From contig JBKEDS010000027.1 in assembly GCA_047975545.1 (NCBI GenBank), positions 1-64,000 of the forward strand: DNA of 64,000 nt, written 5' to 3'. Positions 1-7,930 of this stretch are shown here, in pieces; positions within the stretch are counted from its first letter, which is position 1, and every line of letters begins with the position of its first letter. A program made the translations under genes and the position numbers. The DNA comes from JBKEDS01 sp047975545 (GTDB lineage Bacteria > Bacteroidota > Bacteroidia > Flavobacteriales > Flavobacteriaceae). The notes under the pieces are model-generated. The model did not search any database and had not been told where the DNA came from. It saw only the letters and a list, made by a program, of their open reading frames with translations.

Positions 1-90
1 AAAACATTTCAAAATTCGGCAAAAAACACTAATTTTTAATGTATTTTGATGCAAATTACATGTTTTTGGGCATTAGAAAAAGCATATCAT

Positions 91-120
91 AAAAAAAACG
101 CCCTTAAATGAGCGTTTTTA
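91..120 (-). terminator. Rho-independent terminator after rpmF
   Basis: On the minus strand AAAACGC and GCGTTTT form a stem around a ten-base loop, followed by a run of eight T. It lies about 20 bp past the rpmF stop and closes the DUF177-rpmF transcript. Confidence 0.75.
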
Positions 121-138
121 TGTATGCGTGCATAGTAT

Positions 139-342
139 TTAGGCTATATTTTCTGCTTCTTGCGACTTGTCGATTAGCACTTGGCCTCTGTAATACAGTT
201 TTCCTTCGTGCCAGTGGGCCCTGTGGTATAGGTGTGCTTCGCCCGTTGTTGGGTCTACGGCAATCTGTGGCGCAGTTGCTTTGTAGTGTGTTCTTCGTTT
301 ATCTCTTCTTGTTTTCGAGATTTTTCTTTTAGGATGTGCCAT
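139..342 (-). CDS. rpmF: 50S ribosomal protein L32
   Basis: A 67-residue basic protein starting MAHPKRKISKTRRDKRRTHY, the N-terminal signature of bacterial L32, a component of the large ribosomal subunit. The translation contains no cysteine, so the CxxC/CxxC zinc ribbon of many L32 proteins is absent and this is a zinc-independent form. It lies 9 bp downstream of the DUF177 gene, the usual partner of rpmF in bacteria, and is followed by a clear terminator. The start is fixed by the conserved MAHP N-terminus. Confidence 0.96.
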   Translation of the reverse strand: MAHPKRKISKTRRDKRRTHYKATAPQIAVDPTTGEAHLYHRAHWHEGKLYYRGQVLIDKSQEAENIA

Positions 343-351
343 TTTCTATCG

Positions 352-894
352 TTATTTATCCGTTAATAGTTTTTTTAATGTATTCCAACGAGGATCGATG
401 TTGCCGTCCTCTGTTTTTTTATTCTTTTTAGCTTTTGGGCTTAGTTCTTCTAATTTTTTTAATACTTCGGAATTTAAAGTGCCATTTTCTATACCGGGAT
501 GCACCCGCTTTATCGGTACCGAAAGCACGATAAGCTCATAAACGTACTGCTGTACGTTTATTTCGTAGGTGCCGTGCGGTACGATAAGGATATCGTCGAA
601 CTCGTCGTTGTACTCGTCGCCAAACTTAACCACCAAATCCAACTTGTTTTTTATGGGTTGGTCGTAGGGTTCGTTGGTAATATCGCAATTTACGTTTACG
701 GTACCCGAAATTTTAAAACGCAACTCCAATAGTGTCGATTTTTTTTCCAGTTCGATAAAAACATCAACATTGGCGTTGTTAAATTCCTTATATTCAAAAT
801 AATCAAAGAACGCTTGCTCAATTTTGTACTCAAATTGATGCTTTCCTATTTTAAGACCTACAAACGGAATTGTAAATTCTTTTAATGGCTTCAT
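352..894 (-). CDS. DUF177 (YceD-like) domain protein
   Basis: About 180 residues, acidic and lysine-rich. The N-terminal part reads MKPLKEFTIPFVGLKIGKHQ and the middle contains the VNVNCDITNEPY segment typical of the YceD/DUF177 family. YceD-family proteins are linked to 23S rRNA accumulation and are almost always encoded next to rpmF, as here. I chose the ATG at 894; an in-frame GTG two codons upstream (900) is possible but gives no conserved extension. A TATATTTG box 22 bp upstream of the ATG suggests its own promoter, so DUF177 and rpmF form a two-gene operon separate from pdxA. Confidence 0.88.
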   Translation of the reverse strand: MKPLKEFTIPFVGLKIGKHQFEYKIEQAFFDYFEYKEFNNANVDVFIELEKKSTLLELRFKISGTVNVNCDITNEPYDQPIKNKLDLVVKFGDEYNDEFDDILIVPHGTYEINVQQYVYELIVLSVPIKRVHPGIENGTLNSEVLKKLEELSPKAKKNKKTEDGNIDPRWNTLKKLLTDK

Positions 895-916
895 AATCAC
901 ATCTAATTTGAGCCTG

Positions 917-924
917 CAAATATA
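917..924 (-). promoter_or_regulatory. Candidate -7 promoter box for DUF177-rpmF
   Basis: The minus strand reads TATATTTG, a perfect match to the Bacteroidetes TAnnTTTG -7 element, 22 bp upstream of the DUF177 ATG. I see no convincing TTG-type -33 element at the right spacing. Confidence 0.4.
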
Positions 925-989
925 TAAAATTTTATTTAAGCCACCCTACTTGTAAACATTTTTTTGTAGATAAGGTTTTTTGGGCAAAA

Positions 990-2036
990 CTATCCCTTTC
1001 TCGACTGTTTTCTTAGCGGGTTTGCGGTAAGTTGTTCGTATTCGGTTCGGTTTTTAAATATTTCTATTGCCGTGTAAACCGCCTCCTTAAACGAGCCTTC
1101 GCTGGCTTCGCCTTTGCCCGCTATTTCGTATGCTGTGCCATGATCGGGCGAGGTGCGTACTTTGCTTAAACCGGCAGTATAGTTAACGCCTTGCCCAAAC
1201 GATAGGGTTTTAAACGGAATTAACCCTTGGTCGTGGTACGAGGCTACTACGGCATCGAAATTTTTATAGGCGTTGGACCCAAAAAAGCTATCGGCCGCAT
1301 AAGGTCCGTAAACCAATTTACCCGTATCCTTTATTTTTTTTAGGGTTGGGCGCAGTACCGTATCGTCCTCGTTGCCTATTACGCCATTATCGCCGTTATG
1401 GGGGTTTATGCCCAATACGGCTATTTTTGGGCGGTTTATTTTAAAATCGGCTTGGAGCGATTTGTAAACCGTATTTATTTTGTCGGTAATAAGTTTTTCA
1501 GAAATTTTGCTTACAATGTCCTTAACCGGAACGTGGTCGGTAAGCAATCCTACCCGCAGGGTATTGGTTACCATAAACATTAGGCTTTCGCCTTTTAGTT
1601 CCTGTGCCAGATAATCGGTATGGCCGGGGAATTTAAAATCGTCGGACTGTATATTGTGTTTGTTTATGGGCGCTGTTACCAAAACATCAATTTGGCTTTC
1701 CTTTAAGGCCTGTGTTGCCGATTGCAACGACTTTATGGCGTACTTGCCCACGGTAGCGTCTTCTTTGCCAAACTCGATTTGTACGGGTTCGTTCCACGAG
1801 GTAAACACGTTAACTTTTCCTGCCGTTATTTGATCAAGGCTTTTAATGAAATTGAAGTTGATTTCGGAATTGAAATGCGTTTTATAAAAATTCATGGCCT
1901 TGGACGAGGCAAAAATTACGGGTGTACACAGTTCTAACATACGCGTATCTTCGAAAGTTTTTAAAATTATTTCACCCCCGATACCGTTTAAATCGCCTAT
2001 TGATATGCCAACAATTGTATTTTCTTCCTGCTTCAT
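990..2036 (-). CDS. pdxA: 4-hydroxythreonine-4-phosphate dehydrogenase
   Basis: PdxA oxidises 4-phosphohydroxy-L-threonine in the DXP-independent branch of pyridoxal 5'-phosphate synthesis. The translation opens MKQEENTIVGISIGDLNGIG, the flavobacterial form of the PdxA N-terminus. It contains the PGHTDYLAQ metal-site motif, APINKHNI, GINPHNGDNG and SYHDQGLIPFK, all diagnostic. I placed the start at 2036 rather than 2075 because the extra 13 residues upstream are unconserved and the MKQEEN start matches the family length (~348 residues). The partner enzyme PdxJ is also in the window (37.4-38.1 kb) but not adjacent. Divergent from ribE with a 63-bp gap that must hold both promoters. Confidence 0.95.
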   Translation of the reverse strand: MKQEENTIVGISIGDLNGIGGEIILKTFEDTRMLELCTPVIFASSKAMNFYKTHFNSEINFNFIKSLDQITAGKVNVFTSWNEPVQIEFGKEDATVGKYAIKSLQSATQALKESQIDVLVTAPINKHNIQSDDFKFPGHTDYLAQELKGESLMFMVTNTLRVGLLTDHVPVKDIVSKISEKLITDKINTVYKSLQADFKINRPKIAVLGINPHNGDNGVIGNEDDTVLRPTLKKIKDTGKLVYGPYAADSFFGSNAYKNFDAVVASYHDQGLIPFKTLSFGQGVNYTAGLSKVRTSPDHGTAYEIAGKGEASEGSFKEAVYTAIEIFKNRTEYEQLTANPLRKQSRKG

Positions 2037-2099
2037 TAAATTATTATCAAGTTTTGTTCGTAATTTTGAGGACACAAATTTAATTAAAAAAACCTCAAC

Positions 2100-2690
2100 A
2101 TGTTTACCGGAATTATTGAAACGTTGGGAACGGTTTCGAACCTAAAAAACGACCATGGCAATTTGCATATTAGCATAAAAAGCACTGTTACGCCCGAACT
2201 GAAAATAGACCAAAGCATAGCGCATAATGGGGTTTGCCTTACCGTTGTAAATATTAATGGCAACGAATACACCGTAACGGCCATTAAGGAAACGCTGGAA
2301 AAAACCAATTTAAGCCATTTGCAAGTTGGCGATACCGTAAACTTGGAGCGTGCCATGAAGTTGGGCGATAGGCTGGATGGGCATATTGTTCAGGGCCATG
2401 TGGACCAAACTGCTGTTTGTACGCAAATTAAAGACGCTAATGGGAGTTGGTTTTTCACCTTTAAATACGACACCTTACTTAACAACATAACCATTGAAAA
2501 GGGTTCGGTTACCGTAAATGGGGCGAGCTTAACGGTGGTAAATTCTAAAAAGGACGAATTTAGCGTGGCTATTATTCCTTATACTTTTGAACATACCAAC
2601 TTTCACACTTTTAAAGTTGGCACGGTAGTGAATTTAGAGTTTGATGTTTTGGGGAAATATGTGTCGCGGCTTTTGGCATTGGGACATTAA
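2100..2690 (+). CDS. ribE: Riboflavin synthase, alpha subunit
   Basis: Starts MFTGIIETLGTV, the signature of riboflavin synthase, which dismutates two 6,7-dimethyl-8-ribityllumazine molecules into riboflavin. The 196 residues comprise two homologous lumazine-binding repeats (about 1-97 and 98-196). Repeat one contains IAHNGVCLTV and repeat two the matching VTVNGASLTVV. Length is normal. It stands alone on the plus strand, divergent from pdxA. A TAATTTTG box at 2061-2068 is a candidate -7 element. No FMN riboswitch leader is present in the 63-bp gap. Confidence 0.96.
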   Translation: MFTGIIETLGTVSNLKNDHGNLHISIKSTVTPELKIDQSIAHNGVCLTVVNINGNEYTVTAIKETLEKTNLSHLQVGDTVNLERAMKLGDRLDGHIVQGHVDQTAVCTQIKDANGSWFFTFKYDTLLNNITIEKGSVTVNGASLTVVNSKKDEFSVAIIPYTFEHTNFHTFKVGTVVNLEFDVLGKYVSRLLALGH

Positions 2691-2728
2691 AATTTTATAC
2701 CTTTTCTGCCCGAAAAAACGTGTTATCT

Positions 2729-2790
2729 CAATTTCACATCAAAATAAGCCTTATCATTTCGTTCTTTTGTGTTTATGCTTCGTTAAAAAA
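2729..2790. repeat. Left arm of fold-back repeat family A
   Basis: About 62 bp starting CAATTTCACATCAAAATAAG and ending CTTCGTTAAAAAA. It matches the left arm of the complete element at 16734-16903 with roughly seven mismatches. The right arm is missing. The repeat runs into the 3' end of the neighbouring minus-strand gene and supplies its stop codon (TAA at 2783-2785). Confidence 0.75.
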
Positions 2791-3352
2791 TACCATTGGC
2801 AATATTTTGCAGCTCCGGCACGACTTCTTTTTCAAACCAAGGGTTTTTGGCCAACCAAAACCTGTTTCGTGGCGAGGGGTGCGGCAATGGCAAATATTTG
2901 GGCAGGTATGCTTTAAATTTTTTTACGGTTTCGGTTAGGTTTTTTTCGGTCTTATCCTGTAAATAGTAATCCTGGGCGTATTTCCCGATGAGCAATACTA
3001 ACTTAACATTTTCCATTTGGTCGAATAATTTTCCGTGCCATTGTGGGGCACATTCGGGGCGGGGCGGTAAATCGCCACTTTTGCCTTTTCCGGGGTAGCA
3101 AAAGCCCATGGGCATAATGGCAAAATTTTCGGGATTGTAAAATTGCTCGGTTGTTACGTTAAGCCATTTTCGCAATTGGTTGCCACTGGGGTCGTTCCAG
3201 GCAATACCCGTTTGGTGTACTTTAATCCCCGGGGCTTGGCCAATAATAACTATTTTTGAATGGGATGCGGCACTAACGATGGGGCGAGGTCCTAAAGGCA
3301 AAAAATTTTTGCAAATGGTGCATTGCCGTATTTCGGTTAGTAAGTCCTCCAT
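2783..3352 (-). CDS. Uracil-DNA glycosylase family protein
   Basis: A 189-residue protein with the UDG-superfamily fold motifs: an N-terminal IGQAPGIKVHQTGIAWND segment (motif A, GQAPG) and a C-terminal PLPHPSPRNRFW segment (motif B, HPSPRN). The N-terminus has CTICK and a later cysteine (ECAPQW), but I cannot confirm a complete four-Cys iron-sulfur site as in family 4 enzymes. Likely removes uracil or related lesions from DNA. Located 6 bp downstream of the HopJ-family gene, so the two probably form an operon. The last codons fall inside a copy of repeat family A, so the natural C-terminus may have been altered by the repeat. Confidence 0.85.
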   Translation of the reverse strand: MEDLLTEIRQCTICKNFLPLGPRPIVSAASHSKIVIIGQAPGIKVHQTGIAWNDPSGNQLRKWLNVTTEQFYNPENFAIMPMGFCYPGKGKSGDLPPRPECAPQWHGKLFDQMENVKLVLLIGKYAQDYYLQDKTEKNLTETVKKFKAYLPKYLPLPHPSPRNRFWLAKNPWFEKEVVPELQNIANGIF

Positions 3353-3358
3353 TGTTGT

Positions 3359-3703
3359 TTATTTTTGGGTTAGGGGCGTACCATGGAAATGTAAGCCTTC
3401 GAAGCCTGTTTTTATAAAATTCCGTATGTTTTGGTGCCCCGTACCGTTTGGGTCTTGCAACACATCGATAAAATAATATTGCCCGAAACAAGCCAGGGTT
3501 TCTGCTTGGGTTAACCCTTGTAATTGGGAAAATGCCAACAACTTGCATGAGCCTGAGTTTTGTCCGGCTTCATTTAACAAATCGCCATTTTTAAATGCGG
3601 TTGGTGTAAAATTGTAATGCGTGTCGACAACCGTAATGGTATCGGTAAATGCTACCAATGTGGGCGTGTTTCTTAATTTTTCCAGAAATATTTCTATGTT
3701 CAT
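3359..3703 (-). CDS. HopJ type III effector family protein (housekeeping homologue)
   Basis: A 114-residue soluble protein with FTPTAFKNGDLLNEAGQNSG and GQYYFIDVLQDPNGTGHQNI, which are hallmarks of the HopJ family. The name comes from a Pseudomonas effector. In Bacteroidetes the family is widespread with no type III secretion system, and no such genes are present here, so the effector label should not be read functionally. Real role unknown. First gene of a likely two-gene operon with the UDG-family gene 6 bp downstream. Confidence 0.85.
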   Translation of the reverse strand: MNIEIFLEKLRNTPTLVAFTDTITVVDTHYNFTPTAFKNGDLLNEAGQNSGSCKLLAFSQLQGLTQAETLACFGQYYFIDVLQDPNGTGHQNIRNFIKTGFEGLHFHGTPLTQK

Positions 3704-3743
3704 GTTTTTTATTGGGTAACGGGTTTTACTTTACCCTAAAACA

Positions 3744-4178
3744 TTAAAGCCATGTTGCCCAAGGAATACGGGACAATAACAATACTAAGGCAATGGTGTA
3801 AAATACGGCTATTGTTTTTAGTTTCGAGGCCGATGTTAGTTTCTTTTTATGTTTAGAGTAGCCTATGGTAATTAAGGCTATGGCTATTATATTAACAAGC
3901 GGATGTTCTACCAAATAGAGTCTTGCCAGGGCGTTTTTCATAACACCGCCGCCCTGCTCGGCCCAAAGTTCAAATCTTGGCGAAACGAAGTACAAAATTA
4001 AACCTATTAATAATTGTATATGCGAAACTATTAATCCAAATAAAGCTATCCTAAAATCCTTAGCTGTATATTCTTTATTTCCAAGGGTTTTTATAACGGC
4101 GTTTATTGCCGCAATAGCAATAATAATTAGTACTAAGTAAGCCCAATACGAGTGTAGGTTTAATATAGTAGTGTACAT
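3744..4178 (-). CDS. Four-helix integral membrane protein of unknown function
   Basis: From the ATG at 4178 the product is 144 residues with about four membrane segments. These are roughly residues 8-28, 46-68 (ALFGLIVSHIQLLIGLILYF), 90-108 (VNIIAIALITIGYSKH) and 120-138. I rejected the longer start at 4238 because the added 20 residues overlap the terminator hairpin at 4228-4260. Close homologues in flavobacteria are often loosely named cytochrome b, but I see no conserved bis-histidine haem pattern strong enough to support that. Monocistronic. Confidence 0.75.
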   Translation of the reverse strand: MYTTILNLHSYWAYLVLIIIAIAAINAVIKTLGNKEYTAKDFRIALFGLIVSHIQLLIGLILYFVSPRFELWAEQGGGVMKNALARLYLVEHPLVNIIAIALITIGYSKHKKKLTSASKLKTIAVFYTIALVLLLSRIPWATWL

Positions 4179-4227
4179 GTTTAAGGTGTTTTTAATGTTT
4201 AGTGGCAAAGGTAGCAATAAAATGTAT

Positions 4228-4260
4228 AAAAAAACCACTTCGTTTTTTGAAGTGGTTTTT
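4228..4260 (-). terminator. Terminator downstream of the TonB-dependent receptor
   Basis: AAAACCACTTC and GAAGTGGTTTT (11-bp perfect stem) flank a seven-base loop, with a T-run on the minus strand side. It ends the transcript of the receptor gene. The A/T symmetry means it could act in both directions. Confidence 0.75.
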
Positions 4261-4294
4261 AAGGTTTATTAATCCGAACACAAACTTTTATGCT

Positions 4295-4460
4295 CTAATA
4301 CCATTTCTGCCTTAAAATTACCCATTAAAATTTGCTCTTTTTCGTCTATGCTTCAAAATAAAACTTAATCGTAGCTTAGGCTATGATTGCGTTTTCTTTT
4401 TCGCTTAAACAAAAAATAGCTGTGTTTTTCTGGGTAATTTTAAAACAAAACTGGTATAAT
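4295..4460. repeat. Degenerate fold-back repeat, family A
   Basis: A divergent copy of the 16734-16903 element. It starts TAATACCATTTCTGCC, contains CGTCTATGCTTC and the internal CGTAGCTTAGGCTATG hairpin piece, and ends AAAACTGGTATAAT. Together with the terminator it fills most of the 305-bp gap between the receptor gene and the membrane-protein gene; I see no other gene there. Confidence 0.65.
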
Positions 4461-4483
4461 AGCTTTGGATTTTCATACCCTTA

Positions 4484-7400
4484 TTAAAAAGAATACTTAA
4501 CGCCTACCTGAAGCTTCCAAGTTTCGCCGTAGTAAGAATTATAATCGTAGGTTTTGGTAGGATATTCACCACCAACTTTTGCAAAAGAGTAAGATGGTAC
4601 ATTGTTGGCATCCCTACCTTCGTAGGTTAAAATCCTACCATTGTTTGAAACACTGTTGTTTTTGGTTACGCCCCACTCGGAATTTAGCAAGTTTCCAACG
4701 TTTATAAAGTCTAAACTAAACTGCAAGGTATTTTTGGTGTCGCCTACGTTAAAGTAATATTCGCGCAACAATCTAAGGTCAAATTTATGTACCCAAGGGC
4801 TACGGGCAGCATTTGCCCCGGCATATTCGCCTTTGTGGTTTTTTAAATATTTATCTTGCTCCATAAAGTTGAAAAAAGCATCTTCATCTTCCGTGGTAAC
4901 AAAACTAATATCGCCCCTGTTTTTGGGAATGTAAATTAAATCGGATGAAATACCATCGCCGTTCATATCGTTTGTATAGGTAAAGCTATAACCATCGGGC
5001 GAATATCCTGAGTAGAATAAATTAACCAAGGTAGCCGATTTTAAATTTAATTTATCGTTAAACCAGGGCAATTTGTATGAGGCCGACCCAATTAGCTTAC
5101 TTGGCACAACGTATTGCGAACGCTCAAGTTGTGGCAAATGTGGTCCGTTAACCTGAACAAGCCCCGTATAGGCCGAAGAGGCGTTACTGCCGGGCATGCC
5201 CGATATTTCCCTTGATTCGGTATAGGTATAAGCGGCCATTAAATTTAAATCCTCTACGGGCTGTGCGTTAAGCGTAATATTTCCTATTGCGCCCCAACCT
5301 TTACTGGTGTTTGACAATACATAGGCATTTCTTGACGTATAGGTAATATCAGCACTGGCCGGATAAATATACCTATTGTCGGAGCCGGAAAAACGTTCCC
5401 ATGTGTCGTCCGGTTGCTCAAGATTGTAGTTTTTAAGCATTACGCCGTGGATGTTTTTAGTATATATTCCCTCAACGGTAACCGAAAACGGGAAAGACAC
5501 GGGAATTTCATAGTCTAAGGCCAAAGACGATTTCCAAACTTGCGGCATTTTAAAATCGGGATCCACACTGTTTATATCGCGGGGCAAAACACCGTCTTCC
5601 GGGGTAATTGTACTTGGCAAGCCTAACCGTTCAATCATTTCGTTTACATCGGTTATCATTGGTCCCGCCAAACCGGCCAAGGCTGGGTTTACTACATTTA
5701 CCGAACCATCGGAATTATATGTAGTAGTGGCGGCATAACTTCCTTGTACCATACCCGAATTGGTTGGCATATTGGTGAAGAACACCAAAGGCAATCTTCC
5801 GGAGAAAATTCCGGTTCCACCACGAAGTTTCATACTTTGGTCGCCTTTAATGTCCCATATAAAACCAACTCTTGGCGATATTTGAACGTTTCCATCAGGC
5901 CATTTACCCGTATCGATTTTTTTGCCATTAAAATCTAAATCGTAAATGGCATTGTTTCGAATAAGGTTGTCTTCATACTTTAAATAGTCGGCACGGATTC
6001 CATAGGACAATTTAAATTTATCGTTAACGTCCCATTCATCTTGAAGGTAAATCCCAAATTGGTTAAAAGCAACCTCAGCTTTTGGATTTTTTTCCCCGTT
6101 ATAGCCATAAGTTAACGCAAAATCCCTTGGTGCGGCTTGGTTAAGAAAATCGTCTATACTGGCATAACGGTAATATCCTGTTCCGTTTCGCATATAGGAG
6201 TTGTTTGCTAACTGGTGCTCGTAGCTTATTCCTCCCGTAATTTTATGGTTATCCAAATAATAGGTTAAATTATCTATAATTGTAAAGGTGTTGTTGTTTA
6301 CGGCATTATTCCAAGTAAACAATTCGTAGCCCGCAGATATATAGGGTTCCAAAATTTGGTTTCCTTCGGTTGTAACACCGTTCATAATATCGATAAACGG
6401 AAATGGTGAAGAATTTGTGCCGCGGGCATCTTCTATTTTAGAATAAGTGGCAAGGAACTGGTTTGAAATCTTGTCTGAAAACCTACTGTTTAAATCCAAA
6501 GCAAACGAGTTTACAATATTGTCCATGGAATATGTAGCATTGGAAAAAGCCATAGAATATTGCGAAATGCGATCCATACCACGGTTACGGTAACCGGCAT
6601 CGGTCGAGTTGCCATTTGTAGCGTTCCAACCTTGGTTTTTGGTGTGGTTGTAGCGTACGCTTAATTTATGGTCGTTGTTGATGTTCCAATCAACACGGAA
6701 TAAAAGTTTTTTATTGGTTTCGTCGGCCGGGTAATCGTTATACGACCCGGGGTCGTAACCGTAGTTTGTAATTAAATGCTGTTTTACCCGTTCCATATCG
6801 GCAATACTGGTACGCGAAAGCGATAAATCGAGGTCGGCAACACCATCTTCCGAAGGCCTCCAGGTAACAACTTGCCCGGGACGTTTTACCGATTCGGCAT
6901 TTACGAAAAAGAAGAGTTTATTTTTAATAATAGGCCCTCCAAAAGTAGCACCGTAAGTTGTGGTCGACTCTTTAGGGCGTACCCCAAAATCGGTATCGCC
7001 AATTTTGTTGCCCCGCATATCTTGGTTGGTGTAATACGTGTAAGCAGACCCTTTAAATTTATTAGTTCCCGATTTGGTAATAGCGTTTATGCCACCACCT
7101 ATAAAATTGGTTTGGCGTACATCGAAAGGTGCCACAACAACTTGAACTTCTTCAATGGCATCCAACGAAATGGGATTTCCACCACCAGGCAAGTTGGAGC
7201 TTAACCCAAAGTTATTGTTAAAGTTGGCGCCATCGACCGTAAAATTTGTCGAACGGCCATCGCCACCAGCCATACTCATGCCATTTGCATAAGGGGAAAC
7301 ACGAGCCATATCGGAAATACTTCGGTTAACCGTTGGCATAGCCGTCATTTGTTGGTTGGAAATGTTGGTCGTGGCCCCAGTTTTTTCTGTTGAAAATTTT

Positions 7401-7774
7401 GTTCGCTTAGCAGAAATTACAACTTGATCCAGCGATACACTTTCCTCGCTTAAAACCACATCGTGCACATAAGCGGCACCCAACCCAATAGTAATGTTAT
7501 CGGTTGTATTAGTACCGTAACCCATATACGATACTTCTACGCGGTATGGCCCGCCAACACGCATGCCCGGCAAATTATAACGGCCTTCGCCATTTGTAAC
7601 AGCACCATAAGTGGTACCTGATGGTGTATGGGTAGCAACTACCGTTGCCCCCATAACAGGGCCTTGCTCATCAGTAATCCGTCCACTCATGCTGGACGTG
7701 GTTACTTGCGCCATTATGTTTGCAGTAGCAAACAACATGACAAGCACCAATAAAATTCGAGAGATTTTTTTCAT
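4484..7774 (-). CDS. TonB-dependent receptor with carboxypeptidase-regulatory-like domain (Oar type)
   Basis: A 1096-residue outer-membrane protein. Residues 1-22 form a signal peptide ending ANIMAQ. Residues ~25-110 are a CarboxypepD_reg-like beta-sandwich (SMSGRITDEQGPVMGATVVA). A plug domain follows with ISNQQMTAMPTVNRSISDMA and DAIEEVQVVVAPFDVRQTNF, then a long beta-barrel ending in phenylalanine (LQVGVKYSF). This architecture fits the Oar subgroup of TonB-dependent receptors. Substrate unknown, and no adjacent SusD-like gene is present. A TAAATTTG box upstream and a terminator downstream mark it as a single-gene transcript. Confidence 0.93.
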   Translation of the reverse strand: MKKISRILLVLVMLFATANIMAQVTTSSMSGRITDEQGPVMGATVVATHTPSGTTYGAVTNGEGRYNLPGMRVGGPYRVEVSYMGYGTNTTDNITIGLGAAYVHDVVLSEESVSLDQVVISAKRTKFSTEKTGATTNISNQQMTAMPTVNRSISDMARVSPYANGMSMAGGDGRSTNFTVDGANFNNNFGLSSNLPGGGNPISLDAIEEVQVVVAPFDVRQTNFIGGGINAITKSGTNKFKGSAYTYYTNQDMRGNKIGDTDFGVRPKESTTTYGATFGGPIIKNKLFFFVNAESVKRPGQVVTWRPSEDGVADLDLSLSRTSIADMERVKQHLITNYGYDPGSYNDYPADETNKKLLFRVDWNINNDHKLSVRYNHTKNQGWNATNGNSTDAGYRNRGMDRISQYSMAFSNATYSMDNIVNSFALDLNSRFSDKISNQFLATYSKIEDARGTNSSPFPFIDIMNGVTTEGNQILEPYISAGYELFTWNNAVNNNTFTIIDNLTYYLDNHKITGGISYEHQLANNSYMRNGTGYYRYASIDDFLNQAAPRDFALTYGYNGEKNPKAEVAFNQFGIYLQDEWDVNDKFKLSYGIRADYLKYEDNLIRNNAIYDLDFNGKKIDTGKWPDGNVQISPRVGFIWDIKGDQSMKLRGGTGIFSGRLPLVFFTNMPTNSGMVQGSYAATTTYNSDGSVNVVNPALAGLAGPMITDVNEMIERLGLPSTITPEDGVLPRDINSVDPDFKMPQVWKSSLALDYEIPVSFPFSVTVEGIYTKNIHGVMLKNYNLEQPDDTWERFSGSDNRYIYPASADITYTSRNAYVLSNTSKGWGAIGNITLNAQPVEDLNLMAAYTYTESREISGMPGSNASSAYTGLVQVNGPHLPQLERSQYVVPSKLIGSASYKLPWFNDKLNLKSATLVNLFYSGYSPDGYSFTYTNDMNGDGISSDLIYIPKNRGDISFVTTEDEDAFFNFMEQDKYLKNHKGEYAGANAARSPWVHKFDLRLLREYYFNVGDTKNTLQFSLDFINVGNLLNSEWGVTKNNSVSNNGRILTYEGRDANNVPSYSFAKVGGEYPTKTYDYNSYYGETWKLQVGVKYSF

Positions 7775-7800
7775 AAGTATTTATTTGAAATTAGTCGCAG

Positions 7801-7808
7801 CAAATTTA
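7801..7808 (-). promoter_or_regulatory. Candidate -7 promoter box for the TonB receptor
   Basis: The minus strand reads TAAATTTG, matching TAnnTTTG, 26 bp upstream of the ATG. No clear -33 element was identified. Confidence 0.4.
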
Positions 7809-7872
7809 CTTATAAATAAGGTACGAATGTGACCTAATTGTTAAGAATTTTAACTTTTGTTAACAAATAAAA

Positions 7873-7905
7873 AAAAGTGTTAATTACTTAAAATCAACAC
7901 TTTTT
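7873..7905 (-). terminator. Terminator after pgi
   Basis: Perfect 10-bp stem AAAAAGTGTT / AACACTTTTT with a 13-base loop and flanking A/T runs, 26 bp beyond the pgi stop codon. Confidence 0.8.
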
Positions 7906-7930
7906 ATCGCAATTATTAAGTTGTTTTGTA

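Noticed and set aside
990..2036. Longer pdxA start at 2075
   Set aside because: The 13 extra residues are unconserved, and MKQEENTIVGISIGDLNG is the family N-terminus.
3359..3703. Type III secretion effector (HopJ)
   Set aside because: Family name only; no secretion system genes in the window and the family is widespread in free-living Bacteroidetes.
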